From Rhodoferax lithotrophicus (lineage in GTDB: Bacteria; Pseudomonadota; Gammaproteobacteria; Burkholderiales; Burkholderiaceae_C): a stretch of 64,000 bases of DNA. The translations under genes were made by a program, and so were the position numbers. The notes below the pieces were generated by a model. It saw only the letters and a program-made list of their open reading frames with translations, was not told the DNA's origin and ran no database searches. The stretch lies in contig NZ_AP024238.1 in assembly GCF_019973615.1 (NCBI RefSeq), forward strand, positions 1,364,001-1,428,000. Reading direction: 5' to 3'. Positions 1-8,587 of the stretch are shown here, in pieces (position 1 is the stretch's first letter; every line of letters begins with the position of its first letter).

Positions 1-1178
1 CAATGGGTTTTGGCGGGTGTGATGCCTTGGGTGTGGCAGTTGTCCAGCGCGGTGTGGTCAAAGTTGCCCGCCTGGCAGGCTTGGTTGTAGGTGTTGAGTG
101 TTTGCATGAAGGTCTGGCCGTCCAGGCCGAGCTGGTCCACCAGCGCTTGCAAGGTGTTGGCCTTGACCCCAGGAAACACCGGTGGCATGAAGCGGCCAAT
201 GGCTTTGGCATCAATGATGGAATAAGCGGTTTGCCCCGGCTGCTGGGCCACCAGGCGGCCCCAGATGGCGTAGCGCTTGGGCCAGAAGTCTTCGCCCTCG
301 TCATAAAAACGCTGGGCATCGCGGTTCACCACCACGCCCAGCGAGACGCAGTCGATGCGGGTGCAGATGCCACCGTCGTACAGCGGTGCACGCGCATCGA
401 TGGCCACCATGTGGGCTTGCGTGGGGTCGCCAATGGCATCGGCCCTATGGTCGTTCAGCAGGTGGCGCAGCAGCACGCCCTGGTTGAACTTTGTGCCGCG
501 AATCAGGAAGTTGTCGGACGGGGTTTCGCCGCGCTCGTTAGTGCCCCAGGCTTCGCGCAGCCAGTCGCGGTTGGACTCAAAGCCGCCAGCGGCCAGCACA
601 CAGGCGCGGGCGGTGATGCGCTCGGATGTTTCGCTGCCGTCGGCATGTTGGGTGTGGACATGGGCGGCGACAAAGTGGCCGTTCTCAATCTCCAGCCGGT
701 TCACTGGTGCGTTGTAGCGCACCTGCACGCCCAGTTTTTCGGCACTGCGAAAGTAGGCGTTGACCAGGGCCTTGCCGCCGCCCATGAAAAAGGCATTGGT
801 ACGCGCCGTGTGCAAAGCCCCGGAGAGTGAGGGCTGAAAGTGCACACCGTGGCTGCGCATCCAGGGTCTGCAAGTGCTGGAGTCGCGGATCACGCGCCGG
901 GCCAGTTGCTCGTTGGTCAGTCCGCCGGTGACTTTGAGCAGGTCTTGCCAATACTCTTCTTCGGTGTAGGCATCGACCAGCACGTCTTGGGGCGCGTCGT
1001 GCATACAACGCAGGTTGCGGGTGTGGGCCGAGTTGCCGCCGCGCCACTCGCGCGGGGCGGCTTCCAGCAGCAGCACGCTGGCACCGGCCTCGCGCGCCAT
1101 CAGGGCGGCGCACAGGGCGGCGTTGCCACCGCCGATCACCAGTACGTCCACGGCAGCTTGTTGATTAGGAGTAGGCAT
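1..1178 (-). CDS. FAD-dependent tricarballylate dehydrogenase-like flavoprotein (partial, 3' end outside window)
   Basis: Flavoprotein of the fumarate reductase/succinate dehydrogenase family, closest by recognition to TcuA, which oxidises tricarballylate to cis-aconitate. The N-terminus has a dinucleotide-binding beta strand and the loop GGGNAA (residues 16-21), followed by a conserved GGNSAHTRN segment. At least 392 residues are present and the C-terminus runs off the left edge, so the active-site part cannot be fully judged. The start ATG at 1178 gives a short polar leader before the Rossmann strand. It is the last gene seen of a minus-strand operon, only 6 bp after the lyase gene. TcuA normally works with a membrane electron-transfer partner TcuB, which is not in view and may lie to the left. 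A related fumarate-reductase-type dehydrogenase with another substrate is possible. Confidence 0.8.
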   Translation of the reverse strand, partial: MPTPNQQAAVDVLVIGGGNAALCAALMAREAGASVLLLEAAPREWRGGNSAHTRNLRCMHDAPQDVLVDAYTEEEYWQDLLKVTGGLTNEQLARRVIRDSSTCRPWMRSHGVHFQPSLSGALHTARTNAFFMGGGKALVNAYFRSAEKLGVQVRYNAPVNRLEIENGHFVAAHVHTQHADGSETSERITARACVLAAGGFESNRDWLREAWGTNERGETPSDNFLIRGTKFNQGVLLRHLLNDHRADAIGDPTQAHMVAIDARAPLYDGGICTRIDCVSLGVVVNRDAQRFYDEGEDFWPKRYAIWGRLVAQQPGQTAYSIIDAKAIGRFMPPVFPGVKANTLQALVDQLGLDGQTFMQTLNTYNQACQAGNFDHTALDNCHTQGITPAKTH

Positions 1179-1184
1179 GGTGGG

Positions 1185-2537
1185 TCAAGCTCCCTGGCGT
1201 GCCGCCAGCACCCGGTCGACCATCACACCGGCCTGACCCAGGTGATTCACTGGGTCACACATGGCCTCCAATTGGGCGCGGGTCACATGGGGGTTGATCT
1301 CGGGGTGGGCTTGCAGAATGTCGATCAGCGGGCGGTTCTCCTTCAAGGCCTGGCGGCACAGGTCGTAGACCAGATCATGGGCGTACTCGCGGCCAATGTA
1401 GGGGCCCAGGCCCATCATCACCGCCTCGGACATGACCAAGCCGTTGGTGATGTCCATATTGGCACGCATGCGCACGGCATCCACCTCCAGGCCTTGCAGC
1501 ACAAATTTGGTTTGTTTCAACGCGCCCGACATCAGGCAGAAGATTTCCGGCAGCGACACCCATTCAATTTCCCACGGGCCGGTGGAGCGTTCATGGTCGG
1601 CCACCATGGCATCCATCAAGGCCGCAGCGTGCTGGCGTGCCACCGACACGTTGGCGTGGATGTAGAGGCAAGAGATGGGATTGCGCTTTTGCGGCATGGT
1701 GGACGACGAACCGCGCCCTGGCGCATAGGGCTCGAACACCTCGCCCACTTCGGTCTGCATCAGCAGCTTCACGTCCATGGCGATCTTGCCCAGCGAGCCA
1801 CCGACCAAGCCGAGAAAGGCCCCCACCTCGGCAATGGTGTCGCGCACGGTGTGCCAGGAGATCAAGGGTTGGGCCAGACCCAGCTCTTGCATCAAGCCGG
1901 CCTGGGTTTCCATCGCGCCTTTTTCCAAAGACGACAGCGTGCCCGAAGCCCCACCAAACTCACCCATCAGCACCCGGGGTTTGAGCTGGCTCAGGCGTTC
2001 GCGGTGGCGTTCGATGCCCGCCAGAATGCTGGCCATCTTGTAGCCAAAGGTGATGGGGGTGGCCTGCTGCAGGTTGCTGCGGCCAATGATCGGGGTGTCG
2101 CGGTACTTCTTTGCCAGCGTGGCCAGCGCGTCCGAGATGTCGGCCAGATACTGCTCGACCAGCGCCAGGCCTTCGCGCATTTGCAGCACGGCAGCCGTGT
2201 CGGTGATGTCCTGGGTGGTGGCCCCCCAGTGGCAGTATTCGCCTAGCCGGTGACGGCAGTTGGCGTTGATCTGGTTGACCACCGCAATGATCGGGTAGCC
2301 AATCTGCTCGGTCTTGGCCTTGAGCTGGTCCCAGTCGATCATGGAGAGTTCGCAGTTGCGGATGATTTCGTGGGCCGCTTCCTGGGGGATGATGCCGAGC
2401 TCGCCCTGCACTTTGGCCAGCGCGCGTTCGATGTCGAGGTATTTGGCGGTGCGGTTTTCGTCCGACCAGACCTGACGCATACGTGCGTCGCTGAACATGT
2501 CGCCAAAAATCCGGGAATCAATGATGGTGGAGGCCAT
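1185..2537 (-). CDS. fumarase/aspartase-superfamily lyase, 3-carboxymuconate cycloisomerase-like
   Basis: A 450-residue member of the class II fumarase/aspartase/adenylosuccinate lyase superfamily. The signature loop GSSSTMPQKRNP lies near residues 276-287 and holds the probable catalytic serine. HWGATTQD near 103-110 is the substrate-binding segment. SNLQQATPITFG near 154-165 resembles 3-carboxy-cis,cis-muconate cycloisomerase (PcaB) rather than adenylosuccinate lyase, because the usual His is absent. The ATG at 2537 has AAGG eight bases upstream and is preferred over a TTG at 2558. No protocatechuate genes are nearby. The neighbours (tricarballylate dehydrogenase-like, CoA-transferase, hydratase, CitE-like lyase) suggest an aconitate-type substrate. 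The fungal trans-aconitate decarboxylase Tad1 belongs to this superfamily, so decarboxylation to itaconate is a reasonable inference but not shown. Confidence 0.85.
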   Translation of the reverse strand: MASTIIDSRIFGDMFSDARMRQVWSDENRTAKYLDIERALAKVQGELGIIPQEAAHEIIRNCELSMIDWDQLKAKTEQIGYPIIAVVNQINANCRHRLGEYCHWGATTQDITDTAAVLQMREGLALVEQYLADISDALATLAKKYRDTPIIGRSNLQQATPITFGYKMASILAGIERHRERLSQLKPRVLMGEFGGASGTLSSLEKGAMETQAGLMQELGLAQPLISWHTVRDTIAEVGAFLGLVGGSLGKIAMDVKLLMQTEVGEVFEPYAPGRGSSSTMPQKRNPISCLYIHANVSVARQHAAALMDAMVADHERSTGPWEIEWVSLPEIFCLMSGALKQTKFVLQGLEVDAVRMRANMDITNGLVMSEAVMMGLGPYIGREYAHDLVYDLCRQALKENRPLIDILQAHPEINPHVTRAQLEAMCDPVNHLGQAGVMVDRVLAARQGA

Positions 2538-2560
2538 GAGGTTTACCTTGTCTGTCAAAG

Positions 2561-3382
2561 TTAAAGGGATTGGCTAGCGAGAGCCAGAATGCGTTCGGCG
2601 CGCAGCAGCACCGGTTTGTCGACCATCTTGCCGTCGACCTGGATGACACCCGCCCCGTGGGACTGCTGCCATTGGGTGAGTACGCGCTGCGCCCAGGCGA
2701 GGGTTTGCGCGTCCGGCTTGAACGCTTCCCGCACGGCGGCAACCTGGGTCGGGTGGATACACATCTTGGCGCCAAAGCCCAGGGCTCGGGCATGAGCCAG
2801 GTCATGCTGCACCTGGCCAGCGTCCAGCTCGGGTGTGACACCCGCCACCGGGGGCGGCAGGTTGGCGGCGCGTGAGGCCATGGTAATCGCCAGGGCGGCA
2901 GCATCCAGCGCAAAGCCGGGGCCGGGCAGGTCCAGGTCAAGCAGGTAGTCCAGCGAGCCAAAGGCCAGCCGGTCGACCCGGTCGGCCTGCGCAATCACGT
3001 TGGCGGCCAGCACGCCGCGCACGGTTTCAATCAGCGGCAGCACGCTGGAGTCCGCTGGCATGTGGGCCAAGACCTGTGCCACCTGCTCTTGTGATTCACA
3101 TTTTGAGAGCATGCTGCGCTTGATACATGTGCGCTGCAGCCATAAAACATCATCAGCATGGTAAGGGCTGGTGACATCGTTGATGCGAACCAGCAGCCGC
3201 TCCACATCCTTTGCCGCCAGGCTGGCCACCCAGTCTGCAATGGCGGTACGCGCTTTAGCCTTGTCGGCCACAGCGACGGCATCTTCCAGGTCCAGAATCA
3301 CCCGATCCGCGCCGCTGGCCAGGGCCTTGGCAAAACGCTCGGGCCGGTTGCCTGGCACAAACAGGTAGGTGAGGGGGGTCAC
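2561..3382 (-). CDS. HpcH/HpaI-family CoA-ester lyase (CitE-like), candidate citramalyl-CoA lyase
   Basis: A 273-residue CitE-like TIM-barrel enzyme. The start shows the family motif FVPGNRPERF followed by RVILDLEDAV. The metal-binding Glu lies in PLIETVRG, the Asp in FGSLDYLLDLD, and the C-terminal part has KMCIHPTQ. Family members cleave malyl-, citramalyl- or citryl-CoA esters into acetyl-CoA and an oxo-acid. With a CoA-transferase and a MaoC-type hydratase beside it, (S)-citramalyl-CoA lyase, giving acetyl-CoA and pyruvate, is the best guess. It starts at a GTG that overlaps the stop of the upstream CoA-transferase by four bases (GTGA), so the two are translationally coupled. Confidence 0.88.
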   Translation of the reverse strand: MTPLTYLFVPGNRPERFAKALASGADRVILDLEDAVAVADKAKARTAIADWVASLAAKDVERLLVRINDVTSPYHADDVLWLQRTCIKRSMLSKCESQEQVAQVLAHMPADSSVLPLIETVRGVLAANVIAQADRVDRLAFGSLDYLLDLDLPGPGFALDAAALAITMASRAANLPPPVAGVTPELDAGQVQHDLAHARALGFGAKMCIHPTQVAAVREAFKPDAQTLAWAQRVLTQWQQSHGAGVIQVDGKMVDKPVLLRAERILALASQSL

Positions 3383-4560
3383 ACTGCCCCCTCGGCACGC
3401 AGTGCGGCAACTTGCTCTTTGCTGTAACCCAGCGTGGCCAGGATGCTGTCGGTGTGCTGACCCAGGGCGGGCACCGCATCCATGCGGGGTGCGCCCTTGC
3501 TCCAGGAGCCCGGTGGCAGCAGGGCGGGCACCGTGCCGACCGAGGTGTCCACCGAGGTCCAGCGCTGGCGCGCCTGCAACTGCGGGTGCGCCCAGACCTC
3601 GGCCATGGTGTTGACCTGGGCGTTGGCGATTTGTGCCGCTTCCAGGCGCTGCACCACTTGCGCGGCGCTCAGGCTGGCGAAGGCTTGCTCGATCAGGACA
3701 TACAGCGTGCTGCGCTGGGCCACGCGCTTGGGGTTGCTGGCAAAACGCTCGTCTGTGGCCAACTCGGGTTGCTGCAACACTTGCTCACAAAAGGCTTTCC
3801 ACTCACGCTCGTTTTGCAGACCCAGCATCACGGTTTTGCCGTCACCCGCCGGGAACGGGCCGTAGGGGTAAATGGTGGCGTGGCTGGCCCCGGTGCGCTT
3901 GGGTGGGGGGGCACCGTCCAGGCTGTAGTACAGCGGGTAGCCCATCCACTCGGTCAGGGCTTCAAGCATGGAGATGTCGATGTGCTGGCCTTGGCCGGTC
4001 TGCTGGCGGTGCATCAGTGCGGCCAGGATGTTGGTGTAGGCGTACATGCCGGCCGCAATGTCGGCAATCGACGGCCCGGCCTTGGACGGCGTTTCTTCGG
4101 TGCCGGTCACCGACACAAAACCGGCCTCGCTCTGGATCAGCAGGTCGTAGGCTTTTTTGTCACGGTAGGGGCCGTTGTCGCCGTAGCCGGAAATGTCGCA
4201 AACAATGATGCCGGGTTTGACCGCGCTCAGGGCTTCATACGACAGCCCCAGGCGGGCGGCAGCACCAGGGGCCAGGTTTTGCACCACCACGTCGGTGTCT
4301 TCCTCAATGATGCGTTTGAGGATTTTTTGCGCCTCGGGGTGTTTCACGTCGAGCGTAAGGCTTTCCTTGCTGCGGTTGGTCCAGACAAAGTGCGAGGCAA
4401 TGCCACGAACCCGGTTGTCATAGCTCCGGGCAAAGTCACCCACGCCGGGGCGCTCAATCTTGATGACCCGTGCGCCCAGGTCGGCCAGCTGGCGCGTGGC
4501 AAACGGCGCGGCAATGGCGTGCTCCAGGGTCACGACGGTGATGCCTTTGAGAGGTTGCAT
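3379..4560 (-). CDS. CaiB/BaiF family CoA-transferase
   Basis: A 393-residue class III CoA-transferase that moves CoA between carboxylic acids. The catalytic aspartate is expected at Asp139 in KAYDLLIQSEAG. The N-terminus (LKGITVVTLEHAIAAPFATR) and the ADLGARVIKIERPG segment are typical. The ATG is preceded by AAGGAG with five bases of spacing. Within this operon the likely substrate is itaconate, mesaconate or a related C5 dicarboxylate, activated from succinyl-CoA, as with the itaconate CoA-transferase of known itaconate degradation clusters. That substrate is inferred from context only. It lies 9 bp downstream of the hydratase gene. Confidence 0.88.
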   Translation of the reverse strand: MQPLKGITVVTLEHAIAAPFATRQLADLGARVIKIERPGVGDFARSYDNRVRGIASHFVWTNRSKESLTLDVKHPEAQKILKRIIEEDTDVVVQNLAPGAAARLGLSYEALSAVKPGIIVCDISGYGDNGPYRDKKAYDLLIQSEAGFVSVTGTEETPSKAGPSIADIAAGMYAYTNILAALMHRQQTGQGQHIDISMLEALTEWMGYPLYYSLDGAPPPKRTGASHATIYPYGPFPAGDGKTVMLGLQNEREWKAFCEQVLQQPELATDERFASNPKRVAQRSTLYVLIEQAFASLSAAQVVQRLEAAQIANAQVNTMAEVWAHPQLQARQRWTSVDTSVGTVPALLPPGSWSKGAPRMDAVPALGQHTDSILATLGYSKEQVAALRAEGAV

Positions 4561-4569
4561 GGTGGCTCC

Positions 4570-5415
4570 TTAGGCGATGACCGCGGTGGCATCCATGGTC
4601 AGCCAACCTTCATGGTCTTTGGCCCACAGATGGATGGTTTTGCCGTCAGCCGAGGGTTCGCCGCAGACATAGAAGGGATGGATGTCAAACACCGGGCGCA
4701 CGGCGCGGAACTCGTAGCGCAGCACCTGGGCAGCGGGCATCTGGTGGCGCAGCAAGTCCAGCAGCAGCGTGGCCACCATCGGGCCGTGCACGATCAGGCC
4801 AGGGTAGCCCTCGACCTCGGTCAAGTATTTGCGGTCGTAGTGGATGCGGTGGCCGTTGAAGGTGAGTGCCGAGTAGCGAAACAGCAGCACGTCGTCAGGC
4901 ACCCACTGCTTTTCCCAAGTCGCGGCTGTCGGTGCGGCTTTCGGCGGCGGTGCCACGTCGTCGGGCCGGGCGGCTTCGCGGTAAACGATGTCGTGAAACT
5001 CGGTGAGTGCGATGTCGGACTCTCCTTCGCGGCGGATCTCATGGCGCACCTTGACAAACACCAGCTTGCCGGTGCGACCGGATTTCTCGGTCACGTCCGC
5101 GATGGTGGAGGTGCGCTCCAAGGCATCACCAATGCGCAGCGGCTGGTGAAAAGTGAACTGGCTGCCCGCCCACATGCGACGGGGCAGCGGCACTGGGGGC
5201 AGAAAGCCGCCACGCTTGGCGTGGCCGTCAGCACCAATCTCGGACTGGCGGTACAGCGGCAAGAAGTACAACCAGTGCCACAGCGGCGGCAGCGCTGTGC
5301 CGGCTGGCGGACGGGTGGCTTCACGGTCAAAGGTGGCCGACAGCGCGGCGTAGGGCGTGGGGGTGGCGGTGTCGCAGACAGACTCGCTGCGGCCAATCCA
5401 GTCGGTCAGGTTCAT
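4570..5415 (-). CDS. MaoC-type double hotdog hydratase (itaconyl/mesaconyl-CoA hydratase-like)
   Basis: A 281-residue protein with two hotdog domains, as in mesaconyl-C4-CoA hydratase and itaconyl-CoA hydratase. The N-terminal half has HWLYFLPLYRQSEIGADGH and PLPRRMWAGSQFTF. The C-terminal half carries the hydratase-2 motif in RYSALTFNGHRIHYDRKY, with the expected catalytic Asp/His pair, followed by EGYPGLIVHGP. The ATG at 5415 follows GGAA with eight bases of spacing. The predicted role is hydration of an unsaturated C5-CoA ester to citramalyl-CoA, the step before the CitE-like lyase. It is separated from dctM by 67 bp that contain a copy of the dispersed repeat. Confidence 0.82.
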   Translation of the reverse strand: MNLTDWIGRSESVCDTATPTPYAALSATFDREATRPPAGTALPPLWHWLYFLPLYRQSEIGADGHAKRGGFLPPVPLPRRMWAGSQFTFHQPLRIGDALERTSTIADVTEKSGRTGKLVFVKVRHEIRREGESDIALTEFHDIVYREAARPDDVAPPPKAAPTAATWEKQWVPDDVLLFRYSALTFNGHRIHYDRKYLTEVEGYPGLIVHGPMVATLLLDLLRHQMPAAQVLRYEFRAVRPVFDIHPFYVCGEPSADGKTIHLWAKDHEGWLTMDATAVIA

Positions 5416-5441
5416 GGGTGTGTTTCCAGTATTAAAAAGTG

Positions 5442-5474
5442 AGCTGCTTGCGCATGATTTATAAGGGTTAGAGC
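5442..5474 (-). repeat. dispersed RBS-associated repeat, copy 1
   Basis: Read on the minus strand this is GCTCTAACCCTTAT, seven bases, then GCGCAAGCAGCT, the core of a repeat seen at least eleven times in this window. It lies inside the operon between dctM and the hydratase gene, in the orientation of transcription and about 27 bases before the hydratase ATG. Confidence 0.75.
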
Positions 5475-5482
5475 ACGATTTA

Positions 5483-6766
5483 TTACATCATTCCGAGTGT
5501 TTTGGGCAACCAGGTGGAGAGCGGGGCCCAGTAAGTCACCAGCACCAGGAAGGCCAGCATGGTCAGCAGCCAGGGCCAGACGGCCACGGTCAGTTCGGTG
5601 ATGCCCATCTTGGTGATGCCCGAGGCCACGTACAGGTTCAGTCCAACCGGTGGGTGGCACATGCCGATTTCCATGTTCACCGTCATGATGATGCCGAAGT
5701 GGATCGGATCGATGCCGAGCTTGATGGCAATCGGGAACAGGATCGGGGCCAGTATCAGGATGATCGAGGACGGCTCCATGAAGTTGCCCGCCGCCAGCAG
5801 CAGGATGTTGGCGATCAGCAGGAACGAAATTTGCCCGAGCCCTTGTGACAGCATCCAGCCCGCCATTTCTTCCGGCACGTGCTGGTAAGACATCAAAAAC
5901 GAGAACAGCGCCGCGTTGGTGATGATGTAGAGCAGCATGGCGCTCATGTTGGCCGATGAAATCAGCACCTGGGTCACGTCTTTGAAGCGCATGTCTTTGT
6001 AGACAAACAGGGCAATCACAAAAGCATAGACCGCCGCCACGGCCGCGGCTTCGGTGGGGGTGAAGATGCCGGAGTAGATGCCACCCATCACCAGCACCAC
6101 CAGCAGCACGCCCCAGATGGCTTCACGCAGGGCGCGTCCGCGCTCGGCCCAACTGGCTTTGCGCTGGCGCGGGTAGTTGTTTTTGCGGGCGATATGCCAG
6201 GTGGTCAACCCCAGCAACACGGCCAGCAGCAGGCCGGGAATCACCCCGGCCATGAACAGCGCACCAATCGACGAGTTGGTGGCCACGGCGTAGATGATCA
6301 TGGCAATCGACGGCGGGATCAGAATGCCCAGGCCGCCCGCAGTGGTGACCACACCCGCGCCGAACTTCATCGGGTAACCGGCCTTGACCATGGCGGGCAG
6401 CAGAATCGAGCCAATCGCTACCACGGTGGCGGGCGAAGAGCCCGAGATGGCCGCAAACAGGGCGCAGGCCAGCACACCGGCGAGTCCCAGGCCACCGTAG
6501 AAGTGTCCCACCATGCTGGTGGCAAAGTGGATCATGCGCCGGGCCACACCACCGTGCGTCAAAAAGTTGCCCGCCAGGATGAAGAACGGAATCGCCATGA
6601 TCTCGAACTTCTCGATGCCGGTGAACAGCTTGAGTGCCACCGACTCAATCGGCACCTGGGTGAACAGGTAAAGGAAGGACAGGACGGTCAGGCCCAGCGA
6701 AATCGAGATCGGCATGCCCGTGAGCATCAGCGCGATCAGCAGAAACAAAATGACAGCGGTACTCAT
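5483..6766 (-). CDS. dctM: TRAP transporter large permease (DctM/SiaM family)
   Basis: A 427-residue polytopic inner-membrane protein. It begins with a hydrophobic segment (ILFLLIALMLTGMPISISLG) and has the family motif region GGVARRMIHFATSMVGHFYGG. Late in the protein is GMCHPPVGLNLYV, which is typical of the DctM C-terminal half. It is the ion-coupled transport channel for a periplasmic-binding-protein-dependent organic-acid importer. Its start lies 2 bp after the small-permease stop, and dctP is further upstream. Given the catabolic genes downstream, a di- or tricarboxylate such as itaconate, aconitate or tricarballylate is the likely cargo. Confidence 0.93.
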   Translation of the reverse strand: MSTAVILFLLIALMLTGMPISISLGLTVLSFLYLFTQVPIESVALKLFTGIEKFEIMAIPFFILAGNFLTHGGVARRMIHFATSMVGHFYGGLGLAGVLACALFAAISGSSPATVVAIGSILLPAMVKAGYPMKFGAGVVTTAGGLGILIPPSIAMIIYAVATNSSIGALFMAGVIPGLLLAVLLGLTTWHIARKNNYPRQRKASWAERGRALREAIWGVLLVVLVMGGIYSGIFTPTEAAAVAAVYAFVIALFVYKDMRFKDVTQVLISSANMSAMLLYIITNAALFSFLMSYQHVPEEMAGWMLSQGLGQISFLLIANILLLAAGNFMEPSSIILILAPILFPIAIKLGIDPIHFGIIMTVNMEIGMCHPPVGLNLYVASGITKMGITELTVAVWPWLLTMLAFLVLVTYWAPLSTWLPKTLGMM

Positions 6767-6768
6767 GG

Positions 6769-7428
6769 CTATTTGCTCCCTTTGGCGGTGGCGGCTTGTG
6801 CGCTGTGCACCTCATGGGGGTGAAATTCATCGGTGATGTCGATCTCGTCGAGGCCATCGACATGGCTATGGTCGTGGTGCGGCAACTCGCCAGTGCGGGC
6901 AAAGGTGTAGGCCACTTGCAAAAAGCGGAAACACATCAGCGCCGTGCCCAGTGGGATGGCCGAATAGACCACCCAGGTTTGCCATTCCAGATCAGGCGTG
7001 GTGGGGCCGGGAAACAGGTCGGGGGAAGCTTGACCCAACACGTGCATGACGGCGTAATGTGCGCCGTTTTCCCAGACAAAACTCACCCCCAGTGCGGCCA
7101 CGATCACGGTGAATACTGCGCCAGAGAGCAATCCAAACAGCACAAAATGACGGCGTTTGTTGTCACTGAGCCGGTTAATCACGACATCCACTCCGACGTG
7201 AATGCCGGTGCGCACCCCGTAGGCGGCACCAAACTTGGCCATCCAGACAAACATGATGATGCACAGTTCCTGCGCCCAGGACATGTTGATTTGCAAAGCC
7301 AGGTCCTGGATCAGCGGGATATTCCAGGAGGCCAGGAAGCGGTGCACGACGGCGGCGAAGATCACCAGCGTGGCACCGGAAATGAGGAACGCAATCAGCA
7401 GTTCTTCGAGTCGGTCAAGAAGTTTCAT
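6769..7428 (-). CDS. dctQ: TRAP transporter small permease (DctQ family)
   Basis: A 219-residue four-helix membrane protein that partners the large permease. The start ATG at 7428 (MKLLDRLEELL) has GGAG seven bases upstream, so an earlier in-frame ATG at 7491 is not needed. The motif NMSWAQELCIIMFVWMAKFG around the second helix is typical of DctQ proteins. The C-terminal tail is long and charged and rich in His/Asp (HHDHSHVDGLDEIDITDEFH), longer than in the average DctQ. It is expected to form the inner-membrane complex with DctM and receive ligand from DctP. Confidence 0.9.
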   Translation of the reverse strand: MKLLDRLEELLIAFLISGATLVIFAAVVHRFLASWNIPLIQDLALQINMSWAQELCIIMFVWMAKFGAAYGVRTGIHVGVDVVINRLSDNKRRHFVLFGLLSGAVFTVIVAALGVSFVWENGAHYAVMHVLGQASPDLFPGPTTPDLEWQTWVVYSAIPLGTALMCFRFLQVAYTFARTGELPHHDHSHVDGLDEIDITDEFHPHEVHSAQAATAKGSK

Positions 7429-7513
7429 GGAGAGGCTCCAGTCGAGGGGGAGGCAAGCTACCGCCCGGGTGATCCGGCAAGGGACACCCAAACGGTGGAG
7501 GCTGGACCAGGGT

Positions 7514-8545
7514 TTATTTCGCGGAAGCAGCGCTTACCGAGTCGATGAAGGCTTTGCCGCCGACGCGGTCGGCCATTTCGGCATGCACCGATTGCATGGC
7601 CTTGGCCCAGGCATCCATCTCGGCAGCGGTGGGGGCATAAACGGTGGATTTGCCAGAGGCCTTGATGGCAGCGAGTGCGGAAGCTTCGTCTTTTTCCGCC
7701 ACGCTGTCGTTGTAGGTGGTGGCATCTTTGATGGCGGTCTCCAGCGTGCTGCGGATGTCAGCGGGCAGACCATCCCAGAACTTCTTGTTGGCCACCACCA
7801 CATAGTTGCTGATGGTGTGGTAGCTCAGGGTGATGTGTTTTTGCACCTCGTACTGCTTTTGTGTGTAGAGGTTGGACAAGGGGCCTTCGGTGCCATCCAC
7901 CACGCCGGTTTGCAGGGCCTGGTAGACCTCGGAGAAAGCCAGGCTTTGCGGCTGTGCGCCGACCGATTTCATGATGGAAGCGTTCACCTTGCTGGAGTTG
8001 ATGCGCATCTTCAGCCCCTTCATGTCCGCCGGGGTGTGGATCGGTTTGTTGGCGCTCATCACGCGAAAACCGTTGTCCCAGTAGGCCAAGCCGGTCACGC
8101 CACGCGAGTCGAGTTTTTTCAGCAGGCTGGCTCCGCCCGGGCCGCGTGAGAAGCGGTGCACGGCTTCGATGTCCTTGAAGATGTAGGGCAAGTCAAACAC
8201 CTCAAACTCCTTCACGCCCAGGGGGCCAAACTTGCCTGGCACGGGGGCCAGCATTTGTACCGATCCGATCTGCAGGGCTTCCAGCTCCTCTTTGTCTTTG
8301 AACAAGGTGCTGTTGGCAAACACCTCGACCTTCACTTTGCCCTTGGTGCGCTCTTCCACAATCTTCTTGAAGTATTCAGCAGCCTGGCCTTTGGGGGTGT
8401 CCACCGCCGCGACATGGGAGAACTTGATGACGATGGGCGCTTGTGCCAGTGCTGCCAGAGGCGCGGACAGTGCGGCGCAACTGATTAGACTGGTCAGTGC
8501 CTTGATGCATGTGGTGGTGATGCGGGGGGTGAAATTGAGGTTCAT
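7514..8545 (-). CDS. dctP: TRAP transporter solute-binding protein (DctP family)
   Basis: A 343-residue periplasmic ligand-binding protein. The ATG at 8545 follows AGGAGA with seven bases of spacing. The signal peptide is roughly residues 1-35, ending ALAQA. The DctP core segment is clear: MKGLKMRINSSK, then AFSEVYQALQTGVVDGTEG. The Arg in KMRI is the residue that usually pairs with the ligand carboxylate, so the ligand is an organic acid. It is the first TRAP gene of the operon and is followed by dctQ after 85 bp. Confidence 0.92.
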   Translation of the reverse strand: MNLNFTPRITTTCIKALTSLISCAALSAPLAALAQAPIVIKFSHVAAVDTPKGQAAEYFKKIVEERTKGKVKVEVFANSTLFKDKEELEALQIGSVQMLAPVPGKFGPLGVKEFEVFDLPYIFKDIEAVHRFSRGPGGASLLKKLDSRGVTGLAYWDNGFRVMSANKPIHTPADMKGLKMRINSSKVNASIMKSVGAQPQSLAFSEVYQALQTGVVDGTEGPLSNLYTQKQYEVQKHITLSYHTISNYVVVANKKFWDGLPADIRSTLETAIKDATTYNDSVAEKDEASALAAIKASGKSTVYAPTAAEMDAWAKAMQSVHAEMADRVGGKAFIDSVSAASAK

Positions 8546-8587
8546 GTTTTGTCTCCTGGTGTTATGGGTTGTCAACGCTGCTCAGCT

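Noticed and set aside
3412..5442. A 676-codon open frame on the plus strand
   Set aside because: It is antisense to the CaiB/BaiF and MaoC-type genes; composition (Gly/Val/His/Gln-rich) is the usual shadow of high-G+C coding DNA.
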